A model generated the notes under the pieces. The model saw only the letters and a program-made list of their open reading frames with translations. It was not told the DNA's origin and made no database searches. A stretch of 20,984 nt of DNA. It comes from Gracilariopsis chorda. Its lineage: Eukaryota; Rhodophyta; Florideophyceae; Gracilariales; Gracilariaceae. Where the stretch lies: assembly GCA_003194525.1 (NCBI GenBank), contig NBIV01000893.1:1-20984 (forward strand), in the 5' to 3' direction. A program made the translations under genes and the position numbers. Below, one piece after another: positions 11,501 to 20,984 of the stretch; positions within the stretch are counted from its first letter, which is position 1; each line of letters starts with the position of its first letter.

Positions 11501-13035
11501 CTGCCATCCACTGCAAACCCCCAAACGAAAATATGGTTCAGAACATGTGGCAAAGCATTAAAAAGATTTACTTTGTGGTGTTTCATTTTAGGGGTTTTTG
11601 TGCACAGCTCCTCTTTACATTGGGAGCCTCGAGCACTCAAACTACCACCACAACTACCTGCGTTTTGTGTGATGTTCACTCGGTTCTGCCTACACCACAT
11701 CATACAAGCTCCAGTACTACTGGATAAACCATTTCTCTGTTGCCAAATTGGTACAATGAGGAAGCTTGCACTCCGCCCCCTTCCATGGTTTTTGTACGGG
11801 GTTTAACGTTTGCAGCGCTTTCGCTTCTCAGAAAAACGTATGAACTCACCTCACGCCTCCAGCCCTTTGTCTGCATACGTGATATACACAAACTACCGCC
11901 TTGACTCTTATCACAATGCATCTACTGTCTGACAAAGGTATATACGACACGACTAATGACATTCATTCTGCCATCCACTGCAAACCCCCAAACGAAAATA
12001 TGGTTCAGAACATGTGGCAAAGCATTAAAAAGATTTACTTTGTGGTGTTTCATTTTAGGGGTTTTTGTGCACAGCTCCTCTTTACATTGGGAGCCTCGAG
12101 CACTCAAAACTACCACCACAACTACCTGCGTTTTGTGTGATGTTCACTCGGTTCTGCCTACACCACATCATACAAGCTCCAGTACTACTGGATAAACCAT
12201 TTCTCTGTTGCCAAATTGGTACAATGAGGAAGCTTGCACTCCGCCCCCTTCCATGGTTTTTGTACGGGGTTTAACGTTTGCAGCGCTTTCGCTTCTCAGA
12301 AAACGTATGAACTCACCTCACGCCTCCAGCCCTTTGTCTGCATACGTGATATACACAAACTACCGCCTTGACTCTTATCACAATGCATCTACTGTCTGAC
12401 AAAGGTATATACGACACGACTAATGACATTCATTCTGCCATCCACTGCAAACCCCCAAACGAAAATATGGTTCAGAACATGTGGCAAAGCATTAAAAAGA
12501 TTTACTTTGTGGTGTTTCATTTTAGGGGTTTTTGTGCACAGCTCCTCTTTACATTGGGAGCCTCGAGCACTCAAACTACCACCACAACTACCTGCGTTTT
12601 GTGTGATGTTCACTCGGTTCTGCCTACACCACATCATACAAGCTCCAGTACTACTGGATAAACCATTTCTCTGTTGCCAAATTGGTACAATGAGGAAGCT
12701 TGCACTCCGCCCCCTTCCATGGTTTTTGTACGGGGTTTAACGTTTGCAGCGCTTTCGCTTCTCAGAAAACGTATGAACTCACCTCACGCCTCCAGCCCTT
12801 TGTCTGCATACGTGATATACACAAACTACCGCCTTGACTCTTATCACAATGCATCTACTGTCTGACAAAGGTATATACGACACGACTAATGACATTCATT
12901 CTGCCATCCACTGCAAACCCCAAAACGAAAATATGGTTCAGAACATATGGCAAAGCATTAAAAAGATTTACTTTGTGGTGTTTCATTTTACGGGTTTTTT
13001 TGTGCACAGCTCCTCTTTACATTGGGAGCCTCGAG

Positions 13036-14270
13036 CACTCAAATTAGCGACCACAACTACCTGCGTTTTGTGTGATGTTCACTCGGTTCTGCCTACACCA
13101 CATCATACAAGCTCCGTACTACTGGATAAACCATTTCTCTGTTGCCAAATTGGTAGAATGAGGAAGCTTGCACTCCGCCCCCTTCCATGGTTTTTGTACG
13201 GGGTTTAACGTTTGCAGCGCTTTCGCTTCTCAGAAAACGTATGAACTCACCTCACGCCTCCAGCCCTTTGTCTGCATACGTGATATACACAAACTACCGC
13301 CTTGACTCTTATCACAATGCATTGTACTGTCTGACAAAGGTATATACGACACGACTAAATGATATCATTTTGACATCCACTGCAAACCAAAAACGAAAAT
13401 ATGGTTGAGAACATGTGGCAAAGCATTAAAAAGATTTACTTTGTGGTGTTTCATTTTCGGGATTTTTGTGCACAGCTCCTCTTTACATTGGGAGCCTCAA
13501 GCACTCAAACTACCACCACAACTACCTGCGTTTTGTGTGATGTTCACTCGGTTCTGCCTACACCACATCATACAAGCTCCGTACTACTGGATAAACCATT
13601 TCTCTGTTGCCAAATGGTACAATGAGGAAGCTTGCACTCCGCCCCCTTCCATGGTCTTTGTACGGGGTTTAACGTTTGCAGCGCTTTCGCTTCTCAGAAA
13701 ACGTATGAACTCACCTCACGCCTCCAGCCCTTTGTCTGCATACGTGATATACACAAACTACCGCCTTGACTCTTATCACAATGCATCTACTGTCTTGACA
13801 AAGGTATATACGACACGACTAATGACATTCATTCTGCCATCCACTGCAAACCCCCAAACGAAAATATGGTTCAGAACATGCGGCAAAGCATTAAAAAGAT
13901 TTACTTTGTGGTGTTTCATTTTCGGGATTCTTTGTGCACAGCTCCTCTTTACATTGGGAGCCTCAAGCACTCAAACTACCACCACAACTACCTGCGTTTT
14001 GTGTGATGTTCACTCGGTTCTTGCCTACACCACATCATACAAGCTCCGGTACTACTGGATAAACCATTTCTCTGTTGCCAAATAGGTACAATGAGGAAGC
14101 TTGCACTCCGCCCCCTTCCATGGTCTTTTGTACGGGGTTTAACGTTTGCAGCGCTTTCGCTTCTCAGAAAACGTATTGAACTCACCTCACGCCTCCAGCC
14201 CTTTGTCTGAATACGTGATATACACAAACTACCGCCTTGACTCTTATCACAATGCATCTACTGTCTTACA
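13036..14270 (+). repeat. Right transition zone with private alleles
   Basis: The core family ends here. Two adjacent copies (13164-13627 and 13628-14096) share TTTCGGGAT in place of TTTAGGGGT (about 13456 and 13920) and CCTCAAGC in place of the XhoI or TAG allele (about 13497 and 13962). CTCCGTAC, a one-base deletion in the dyad, is shared at about 13114 and 13578. The stop-forming GTCTGACA is last seen near 13333. The next copy reads GTCTTGACA near 13795, apparently an intermediate, and from 14265 the flank allele GTCTTACA returns. ATGGTCTTTG appears at about 13652 with a variant at 14122. These copies look like a small independent local amplification. Confidence 0.8.
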
Positions 14271-15029
14271 AAGGTATATACGACACGACTAATGATATTC
14301 ATTCTGCCATCCACTGCAAGCCCCCAAACGAAAATATGTTGAGAACATGTGGCAAAGCATTAAAAAGATTTACTTTGTGGTGTTTTATTTTAGGGGTTTT
14401 TGTGCATAGCTCCTCTTTACATTGGGAGCCTCTAGCACTCAAACTACCACCACAACTACCTGCGTTTCTGCGTGATGTTCACTCGGTTCTGCCTACACCA
14501 CATCATACAAGCTCCAGTACTACTGGATAAACCATTTCTCTGTTGCCAAATTGGTGCAATGAGGAAGCTTGCACTCCGCCCCTTCCATGGTTTTTGTACG
14601 GGTTTAACGTTTGCAGCGCTTTTGCTTCTCAGAAAACGTATGAACTCACCTCACGCCTCCAGCCCTTTGTCTGCATACGTGATATACAAAAACTACCACC
14701 TTGATTCTTATCACAATGCATCTACTGTCTTACAAAGGTATATACGACACGACTAATGACATTCATTCTGCATCCACTGCAAAACCAAAAAAAGAAAAAT
14801 ATGGTTCAGAACATATGGCAAAGCAATAAAAAGATTTACTTTGTGGTGTTTCATTTTAGGGGTTTTTGTGCACAGCTTCTCTTTACATTGGGAGCCTCTA
14901 GCACTCAAACTACCACCACAACTACCTGCGTTTTGTGTGGTGTGTCCTCGGTTTCTGCCTACACCACATCATACAAGCTCCGGTACTACTGATAAACCAT
15001 TTCTCTGTTGCCAAATTGGTACAATGAGG

Positions 15030-15959
15030 AAGCTTGCATCCGCCCCCTTCCATGGTTTTGTACGGGGTTTAACGTTTGCAGCGCTTTCGCTTCTCCGAAA
15101 ACGTATGAACTCACCTCACGCCCTCCAGCCCTTTGTCTGCATACGTGATATACACAAACTACCACCTTGATTCTTATCACAATGCATCTACTGTCTTACA
15201 AAGTATATACGACACGACTAATGACATTCATTCTGCCATCCACTGCAAACCAAAAAAAGAAAATATGGTTCAGAACATATGGGCAAAGCATTAAAAAGAT
15301 TTACTTTGCGGTGTTGCATTTTACGGGTTTTTGTACACAGCTCCTCTTTACATTGGGAGCCTCTAGCACTCAAATGCGAGCACAACTACCTGCGTTTTGT
15401 GTGATGTTCACTCGTTCTGCCTACACCACATCATACAAGCTCCGGTACTACTGGATAAACCATTTCTCTGTTGCCAAATTGGTAGAATGAGGAAGCTTGC
15501 ATTCCGCCCCCTTCCATGGTCTTTGTACGGGGTTTAACGTTTGCAGCGCTTTCGCTTCTCCAGAAAACGTATGAACTCACCTCACGCCTCCAGCCCTTTG
15601 TCTGCATACGTGGATATACACAAAACTACCACCTTGATTCTTATCACAATGCATGTACTGTCTTACAAAGGTATATACGACACGACTAATGACATTCATT
15701 CTGCCATCCACTGCAAACCAAAAAAGAAAATATGGTTCAGAACATATGGCAAAGCATTAAAAAGATTTACTTTGCGGTGTTTCATTTTACGGGTTTTTGT
15801 ACACAGCTCCTCTTTACATTGGGAGCCTCTAGCACTCAAATGCGAGCACAACTCCCTGCGTTTTGTGTGATGTTCACTCGGTTCTGCCTACACCACATCA
15901 TACAAGCTCCGGTACTACTGGATAAACCATTTCTCTGTTGCCAAATTGGTACAATGAGG
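15030..15959 (+). repeat. Pair of divergent monomers (GCGAG-type)
   Basis: Two adjacent copies share a set of changes: CATATGG in place of CATGTGG, TTTGCGGTG in place of TTTGTGGTG, TTTACGGG in place of TTTAGGGG, GTACACAG in place of GTGCACAG, and CAAATGCGAGCAC in place of CAAACTACCACCAC. Related alleles occur in the copy at 12696-13163 (CATATGG, TTTACGGG, CAAATTAGCGACC) and at the window start (AAATTGCGAGCC). GGTAGAATG, in place of GGTACAATG, occurs near 13153 and 15483. This is a distinct minor lineage of the satellite, spread to several places. Confidence 0.8.
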
Positions 15960-17801
15960 AAGCTTGCACTCCGCCCCCTTCCATGGTTTTTGTACGGGGT
16001 TTAACGTTTGCAGCGCTTTCGCTTCTCAGAAAACGTATGAACTCACCTCACGCCTCCAGCCCTTTGTCTGCATACGTGATATACAAACTACCGCCTTGAC
16101 TCTTATCAATGCATCTACTGTCTTACAAAGGTATATACGACACGACTAATGACATTCATTCTGCCATCCACTGCAAACCCCAAACGAAAAATATGGTTCA
16201 AACATGTGGCAAAGCATTAAAAAGATTTACTTTGTGGTGTTTCATTTTAGGGGTTTTTGTGCACAGCTCCTCTTTACATTGGGAGCCTCTAGCACTCAAA
16301 CTGCACCACAACTACCTGCGTTTTGTGTGATGTTCACTCGGTTCTGCCTACACCCACATCATACAAGCTCCGGTACTACTGGAAACCATTTCTCTGTTGC
16401 CAAATTGGTACAATGAGGAAGCTTGCACTCCGCCCCCTTCCATGGTTTTGTACGGGGTTTAACGTTTGCAGCGCTTTCGCTTCTCAGAAAACGTATGAAC
16501 TCACCTCACGCCTCCAGCCCTTTGTCTGCATACGTGATATACAAAAACTACCACCTTGATTCTTATCACAATGCATCTACTGTCTTACAAAGGTATATAC
16601 GACACGACTAATGACATTCATTCTGCCATCCACTGCAAACCCCCAAACGAAAATATGGTTGAACATGTGGCAAAGCATTAAAAAGATTTACTTTTGGTGT
16701 TTTCATTTTAGGGGTTTTTGTGCACAGCTCCTCTTTACATTGGGAGCCTCTAGCACTCAAACTACCACAACTACCTGCGTTTTGTGTGATGTTCACTCGG
16801 TTCTGCCTACACCACATCATACAAGCTCCAGTACTACTGGATAAACCATTTCTCTGTTGCCAAATTGGTACAATGAGGAAGCTTGCACTCCGCCCCTTCC
16901 ATGGTTTTTGTACGGGTTTAACGTTTGCAGCGCTTTTGCTTCTCAGAAAACGTATGAACTCACCCACGCCTCCAGCCCTTTGTCTGCATACGTGATATAC
17001 ACAAACTACCGCCTTGACTCTTATCACAATGCATCTACTGTCTACAAAGGTATATACGACACGACTAATGACATTCATTCTGCCATCCACTGCAAACCCC
17101 CAAACGAAAATATGGTTCAGAACATGTGGCAAAGCATTAAAAAGATTTACTTTGTGGTGTTTCATTTTAGGGGTTTTTGTGCACAGCTTCTCTTTACATT
17201 GGGAGCCTCTAGCACTCAAACTACCACCACAACTACCTGCGTTTTGTGTGATGTTCACTCGGTTCTGCCTACACCACATCATACAAGCTCCGGTACTACT
17301 GGATAAACCATTTCTCTGTTGCCAAATGGTACAATGAGGAAGCTTGCACTCCGCCCCCTTCCATGGTTTTTGTACGGGGTTTAACGTTTGCAGCGCTTTC
17401 GCTTCTCAGAAAACGTATGAACTCACCTCACGCCTCCAGCCCTTTGTCTGCATACGTGATATACAAAACTACCACCTTGATCTTATCACAATGCATCTAC
17501 TGTCTTACAAAGGTATATACGACACGACTAATGACATTCATTCTGCCATCCACTGCAAACCAAAACGAAATATGGTTCAGAACATGTGGCAAAGCATTAA
17601 AAAGATTTACTTTGTGGTGTTTCATTTTAGGGGTTTTTGTGCACAGCTTCTCTTTACATTGGGAGCCTCTAGCACTCAAACTACCACCACAACTACCTGC
17701 GTTTTTGTGTGATGTTCACTCGGTTCTGCCTACACCACATCATACAAGCTCCGGTACTACTGGATAAACCATTTCTCTGTTGCCAAATTGGTACAATGAG
17801 G

Positions 17802-18244
17802 AAGCTTGCACTCCGCCCCCTTCCATGGTTTTTGTACGGGGTTTAACGTTTGCAGCGCTTTCGCTTCTCAGAAAACGTATGAACTCACCTCACGCCTCCA
17901 GCCCTTTGTCTGCATACGTGATATACACAAACTACCACCTTGACTCTTATCACAATGCATCTACTGTCTTACAAAGGTATATACGACACGACTAATGACA
18001 TTCATTCTGCCATCCACTGCAAACCCAAAAAAAGAAAATATGGTTCAGAACATGCAAAAAAGATTTACTTTGTGGTTTCATTTTAGGTTTTTTTGTGCAC
18101 AGCTCCTCTTTACATTGGGAGCCTCTAGCACTCAAAACCACCACAACTACCTGCGTTTTGTGTGATTCGGTTCTGCCACCACATCATACAAGCTCCGGTA
18201 CTACTGGATAAACATTTCTCTGTTGCCAAATTGGTACAATGAGG
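17802..18244 (+). repeat. Shortest monomer (443 bp) with several internal deletions
   Basis: This copy is 23 bp shorter than the reference. About a dozen bases are missing between ACATG and AAAAAGATTT near 18053, removing TGGCAAAGCATT. GTGGTGTTTC is cut to GTGGTTTC near 18076. TGTGATGTTCACTCGG is cut to TGTGATTCGG near 18161, which destroys the left arm of the inverted repeat found in other copies, and the CTACACC segment that follows is also shortened. It begins the most decayed part of the array. Confidence 0.85.
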
Positions 18245-18705
18245 AAGCTTGCACTCCGCCCCCTTCCATGGTTTTTGTACGGGGTTTAACGTTTGCAGCG
18301 CTTTCGCTTCTCAGAAAACGTATGAACTCACCTCACGCCTCCAGCCCTTTGTCTGCATACGTGATATACACAAACTACCACCTTGATTCTTATCACAATG
18401 CATCTACTGTCTTACAAAGGTATATACGACACGACTAATGACATTCATTTCTGCCATCCACTGCAAACCCAAAAAAAAATATGGTTCAACATGTGGCAAA
18501 GCATTAAAAAGATTTACTTTGGGTGTTTCATTTTAGGGTTTTTGTGCACAGCTTCTCTTTACATTGGGAGCCTCTAGCACTCAAACTACCACCACAACTA
18601 CCTGCGTTTTGTGTGATGTTCACTCGGTTCTGCCTACACCACATCATACAAGCTCCGGTACTACTGGATAAACCATTTCTCTGTTGCCAAATTGGTACAA
18701 TGAGG

Positions 18706-19156
18706 AAGCTTGCACTCCGCCCCCTTCCATGGTTTTTGTACGGGGTTTAACGTTTGCAGCGCTTTCGCTTCTCAAAACGTATGACTCACCCCACGCCTCT
18801 AGCCCTTTGTCTGCTGTGATATACAAAACTACCACCTTGATTTTCACAAATGCATCTACTGTCTTACAAAGGTATATACGACACGACTAATGACATTCAT
18901 TTTGCCATCCACTGCAAACCCCAAACGAAAATATGGTTCAGAACATGGCAAAGCATTAAAAAGATTTACTTGTGGTGTTTCATTTTAGGGTTTTGTGCAC
19001 AGCTCCTCTTTACATTGGGAGCCTCTAGCACTCAAACTAACCACAACTACCTGCGTTTTTGTGTGATGTTCACTCGGTTCTGCCTACACCACATCATACA
19101 AGCTCCGGTACTACTGGATAAACCATTTTCTCTGTTGCCAAATTGGTACAATGAGG
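18706..19156 (+). repeat. Decayed 451-bp monomer
   Basis: Small deletions are scattered through the copy. TCTCAGAAAACG becomes TCTCAAAACG near 18772, TATGAACTC becomes TATGACTC, TCTGCATACGTG becomes TCTGCTGTG near 18810, and CTTGATTCTTATCAC becomes CTTGATTTTCAC near 18836. AACATGTGGC becomes AACATGGC near 18943. Loss of CATACG removes the right arm of the ACGTATG/CATACGT inverted repeat present in most other copies. Confidence 0.8.
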
Positions 19157-20856
19157 AAGCTTGCACTCCGCCCCCTTCCATGGTTTTGTACGGGGTTTAA
19201 CGTTTGCAGCGCTTTCGCTTCTCAGAAAACGTATGAACTCACCTCACGCCTCCAGCCCTTTGTCTGCATACGTGATATACAAAAACTACCACCTTGATTC
19301 TTATCACAATGCATCTACTGTCTTACAAAGGTATATACGACACGACTAATGACATTCATTCTGCCATCCACTGCAAACCCCCAAACGAAAATATGGTTCA
19401 GAACATGTGGCAAAGCATTAAAAAGATTTACTTTGTGGTGTTTCATTTTAGGGGTTTTTGTGCACAGCTCCTCTTTACATTGGGAGCCTCTAGCACTCAA
19501 ACTACCACCACAACTACCTGCGTTTTGTGTGATGTTCACTCGGTTCTGCCTACACCACATCATACAAGCTCCGTACTACTGGATAAACCATTTCTCTGTT
19601 GCCAAATTGGTACAATGAGGAAGCTTGCACTCCGCCCCCTTCCATGGGTTTGTACGGGGTTTAACGTTTGCAGCGCTTTCGCTTCTCAGAAAACGTATGA
19701 ACTCACCTCACGCCTCCAGCCCTTTGTCTGCATACGTGATATACACAAACTACCACCTTGATTCTTATCACAATGCATCTACTGTCTTACAAAGGTATAT
19801 ACGACACGACTAATGACATTCATTCTGCCATCCACTGCAAACCAAAAAAAAATATGGTTCAGAACATATGGCAAAGCATTAAAAAGATTTACTTTGTGGT
19901 GTTTCATTTTAGGGGTTTTTGTGCACAGCTTCTCTTTACATTGGGAGCCTCTAGCACTCAAACTACCACCACAACTACCTGCGTTTTGTGTGATGTTCAC
20001 TCGGTTCTGCCTACACCACATCATACAAGCTCCGTACTACTGGATAAACCATTTCTCTGTTGCCAAATTGGTAATAAGCTTGCACTCCGCCCCCTTCCAT
20101 GGTTTTGTACGGGTTTAACGTTTGCAGCGCTTTTCGCTTCTCAGAAAACGTATGAACTCACCTCACGCCTCCAGCCCTTTGTCTGCATACGTGATATACA
20201 AAAACTACCACCTTGATTCTTATCACAATGCATCTACTGTCTTACAAAGGTATATACGACACGACTAATGACATTCATTCTGCCATCCACTGCAAACCCC
20301 AAAAACGAAAATATGGTTCAGAACATGTGGCAAAGCATTAAAAAGATTTACTTTGTGGTGTTTCATTTTAGGGGTTTTTGTGCACAGCTTCCCTTTACAT
20401 TGGGGAGCCTCTAGCACTCAAACTACCACCACAACTACCTGCGTTTTGTGTGATGTTCACTCGGTTCTGCCTACACCACATCATACAAGCTCCGGTACTA
20501 CTGGATAAACCATTTCTCTGTTGCCAAATTGGTACAATGAGGAAGCTTGCACTCCGCCCCCTTCCATGGTTTTGTACGGGGTTTAACGTTTGCAGCGCTT
20601 TCGCTTCTCAGAAAACGTATGAACTCACCTCACGCCTCCAGCCCTTTGTCTGCATACGTGATATACACAAACTACCACCTTGACTCTTATCACAATGCAT
20701 CTACTGTCTTACAAAGGTATATACGACACGACTAATGACATTCATTCTGCCATCCACTGCAAACCCCCAAACGAAAATATGGTTCAGAACATGTGGCAAA
20801 GCATTAAAAAGATTTACTTTGTGGGTGTTTCATTTTAGGGTTTTTGTGCACAGCTC

Positions 20857-20984
20857 CTCTTTACATTGGGAGCCTCTAGCACTCAAACTACCACCACAAC
20901 TACCTGCGTTTTGTGTGATGTTCACTCGGTTCTGCCTACACCACATCATACAAGCTCCGGTACTACTGGATAAACCATTTCTCT
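20857..20984 (+). repeat. Partial 46th monomer cut by the window end
   Basis: The window begins at CTCTTTACATTGGG. The same phase recurs at 20857, so 45 complete units fill 1-20856 and 128 bases of another copy follow. It carries the flank alleles CTCTAGC and CTCCGGTAC. The array evidently continues beyond both window edges. Confidence 0.9.

Larger units (their letters stand above)
6041..13035 (+). repeat. Homogenised core family of 466-bp monomers
   Basis: Sixteen consecutive copies carry CTCGAGC (XhoI sites at 6041, 6503, 6970, 7435, 7901, 8367, 8833, 9299, 9765, 10230, 10695, 11160, 11628, 12095, 12562 and 13030). All these copies also have GTCTGACA, TACCGCC and TTGACTC, and nearly all have CTCCAGTAC. 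HindIII spacing from 7104 to 12696 averages exactly 466.0 bp. Five successive spacings from 7569 to 9899 are each 466 bp, and those copies show no differences by eye. The few private changes are single-base indels, often shared by adjacent copies: a shorter C tract near 10119 and 10584, and an extra A near 11362 and 11828. This points to recent local amplification. A collapsed or over-polished assembly would look similar. Confidence 0.88.
1..20984 (+). repeat. Satellite DNA array, about 466-bp monomer, 45 full copies plus a partial
   Basis: The same sequence recurs head to tail from the first base to the last. Taking the single HindIII site (AAGCTT) of each monomer as anchor, copies lie at 153, 614, 1078, 1546, 2009, 2467, 2929, 3392, 3847, 4312, 4776, 5236, 5706, 6174, 6637, 7104, 7569, 8035, 8501, 8967, 9433, 9899, 10364, 10829, 11294, 11762, 12230, 12696, 13164, 13628, 14097, 14565, 15030, 15493, 15960, 16419, 16879, 17340, 17802, 18245, 18706, 19157, 19621, 20076 and 20543. 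Spacings run from 443 to 470 bp. All 45 sites are intact and no copy is inverted. No unique sequence interrupts the array. Monomer length, copy number and local homogenisation fit a eukaryotic satellite, which is an inference from architecture; I do not recognise the family. An amplified extrachromosomal circle or a concatemer artefact is possible but less likely, because linked sequence variants define subfamilies. Confidence 0.97.
14271..20984 (+). repeat. Right block: older, heterogeneous and partly decayed monomers
   Basis: These copies carry CTCTAGC and GTCTTACA like the left block, and the spacing averages about 460 bp from 14097 to 20543. The A/C tract before TATGG is the most variable part, with forms such as CCAAAAAAAG near 15250 and a run of nine A near 18470. 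Other recurring alleles are GATATACAAAAAC (about 14686, 16541, 19279, 20197), CAGCTTCTC (about 14876, 17187, 17645, 18551, 19928) and CATATGG (about 14813, 15287, 15741, 19866). They recombine freely with one another, so copies are mosaics. Most length changes are small deletions. No gene or foreign insertion is visible. Confidence 0.85.

Noticed and set aside
16608..17282. Reverse-strand frame of 224 codons
   Set aside because: It runs through more than one monomer because small deletions removed stops; the same region in neighbouring copies is closed. No domain or motif is recognisable.
1..20984. CRISPR array
   Set aside because: The whole unit repeats, with no short repeats separated by unique spacers, and the period is far too long.
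1..20984. Kinetoplast minicircle, spliced-leader, 5S or other rRNA gene cluster
   Set aside because: The conserved minicircle boxes, spliced-leader exons and 5S internal promoter patterns that I would expect are not seen in the monomer.

Overview
The whole 20,984-base window is one head-to-tail tandem array of a single satellite monomer. The monomer is 466 bp in the best-preserved part and averages about 463.5 bp across the window. I count 45 complete copies plus a 128-base partial copy at the right end, all on the same strand. The window starts and ends inside the array. I see no unique DNA, no believable protein-coding gene, no RNA gene and no transposon.

The source is most likely a eukaryotic nuclear genome, for example centromeric, pericentromeric, subtelomeric or other heterochromatic DNA. 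This rests on the array architecture alone: a long monomer, many copies, locally homogenised variants and no genes. I do not recognise the monomer family and cannot name a lineage. The reference monomer is 44.6% GC (82 G, 126 C) with 15 CpG, so C exceeds G on the given strand and CpG is only mildly depleted.

Layout. (1) Positions 1-4479: older, variable monomers carrying CTCTAGC and GTCTTACA; mean length about 462 bp. (2) 4480-6040: a left transition where core-type and flank-type alleles are mixed, including a cluster of single-base insertions at about 5590-5895. (3) 6041-13035: a homogenised core carrying CTCGAGC (an XhoI site), GTCTGACA, TACCGCC and, in most copies, CTCCAGTAC; spacing is 466 bp and a run at 7.57-9.90 kb shows no differences by eye. 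(4) 13036-14270: a right transition with its own private alleles (CCTCAAGC, TTTCGGGAT). (5) 14271-20984: older, variable monomers again, mean about 460 bp, with the most decayed copies at 18.0-19.2 kb. This is a younger core family nested inside an older family.

The open reading frames follow from the repeat. The period is not a multiple of three, indels break every frame in the flanks, and the core family has fixed an in-frame stop in the most regular frame. The features most likely to have a function are small symmetric motifs repeated once per monomer, above all a 15-bp dyad that is perfect in the core family and has one mismatch in most flank copies. The long variation-poor segment next to it is also worth attention.
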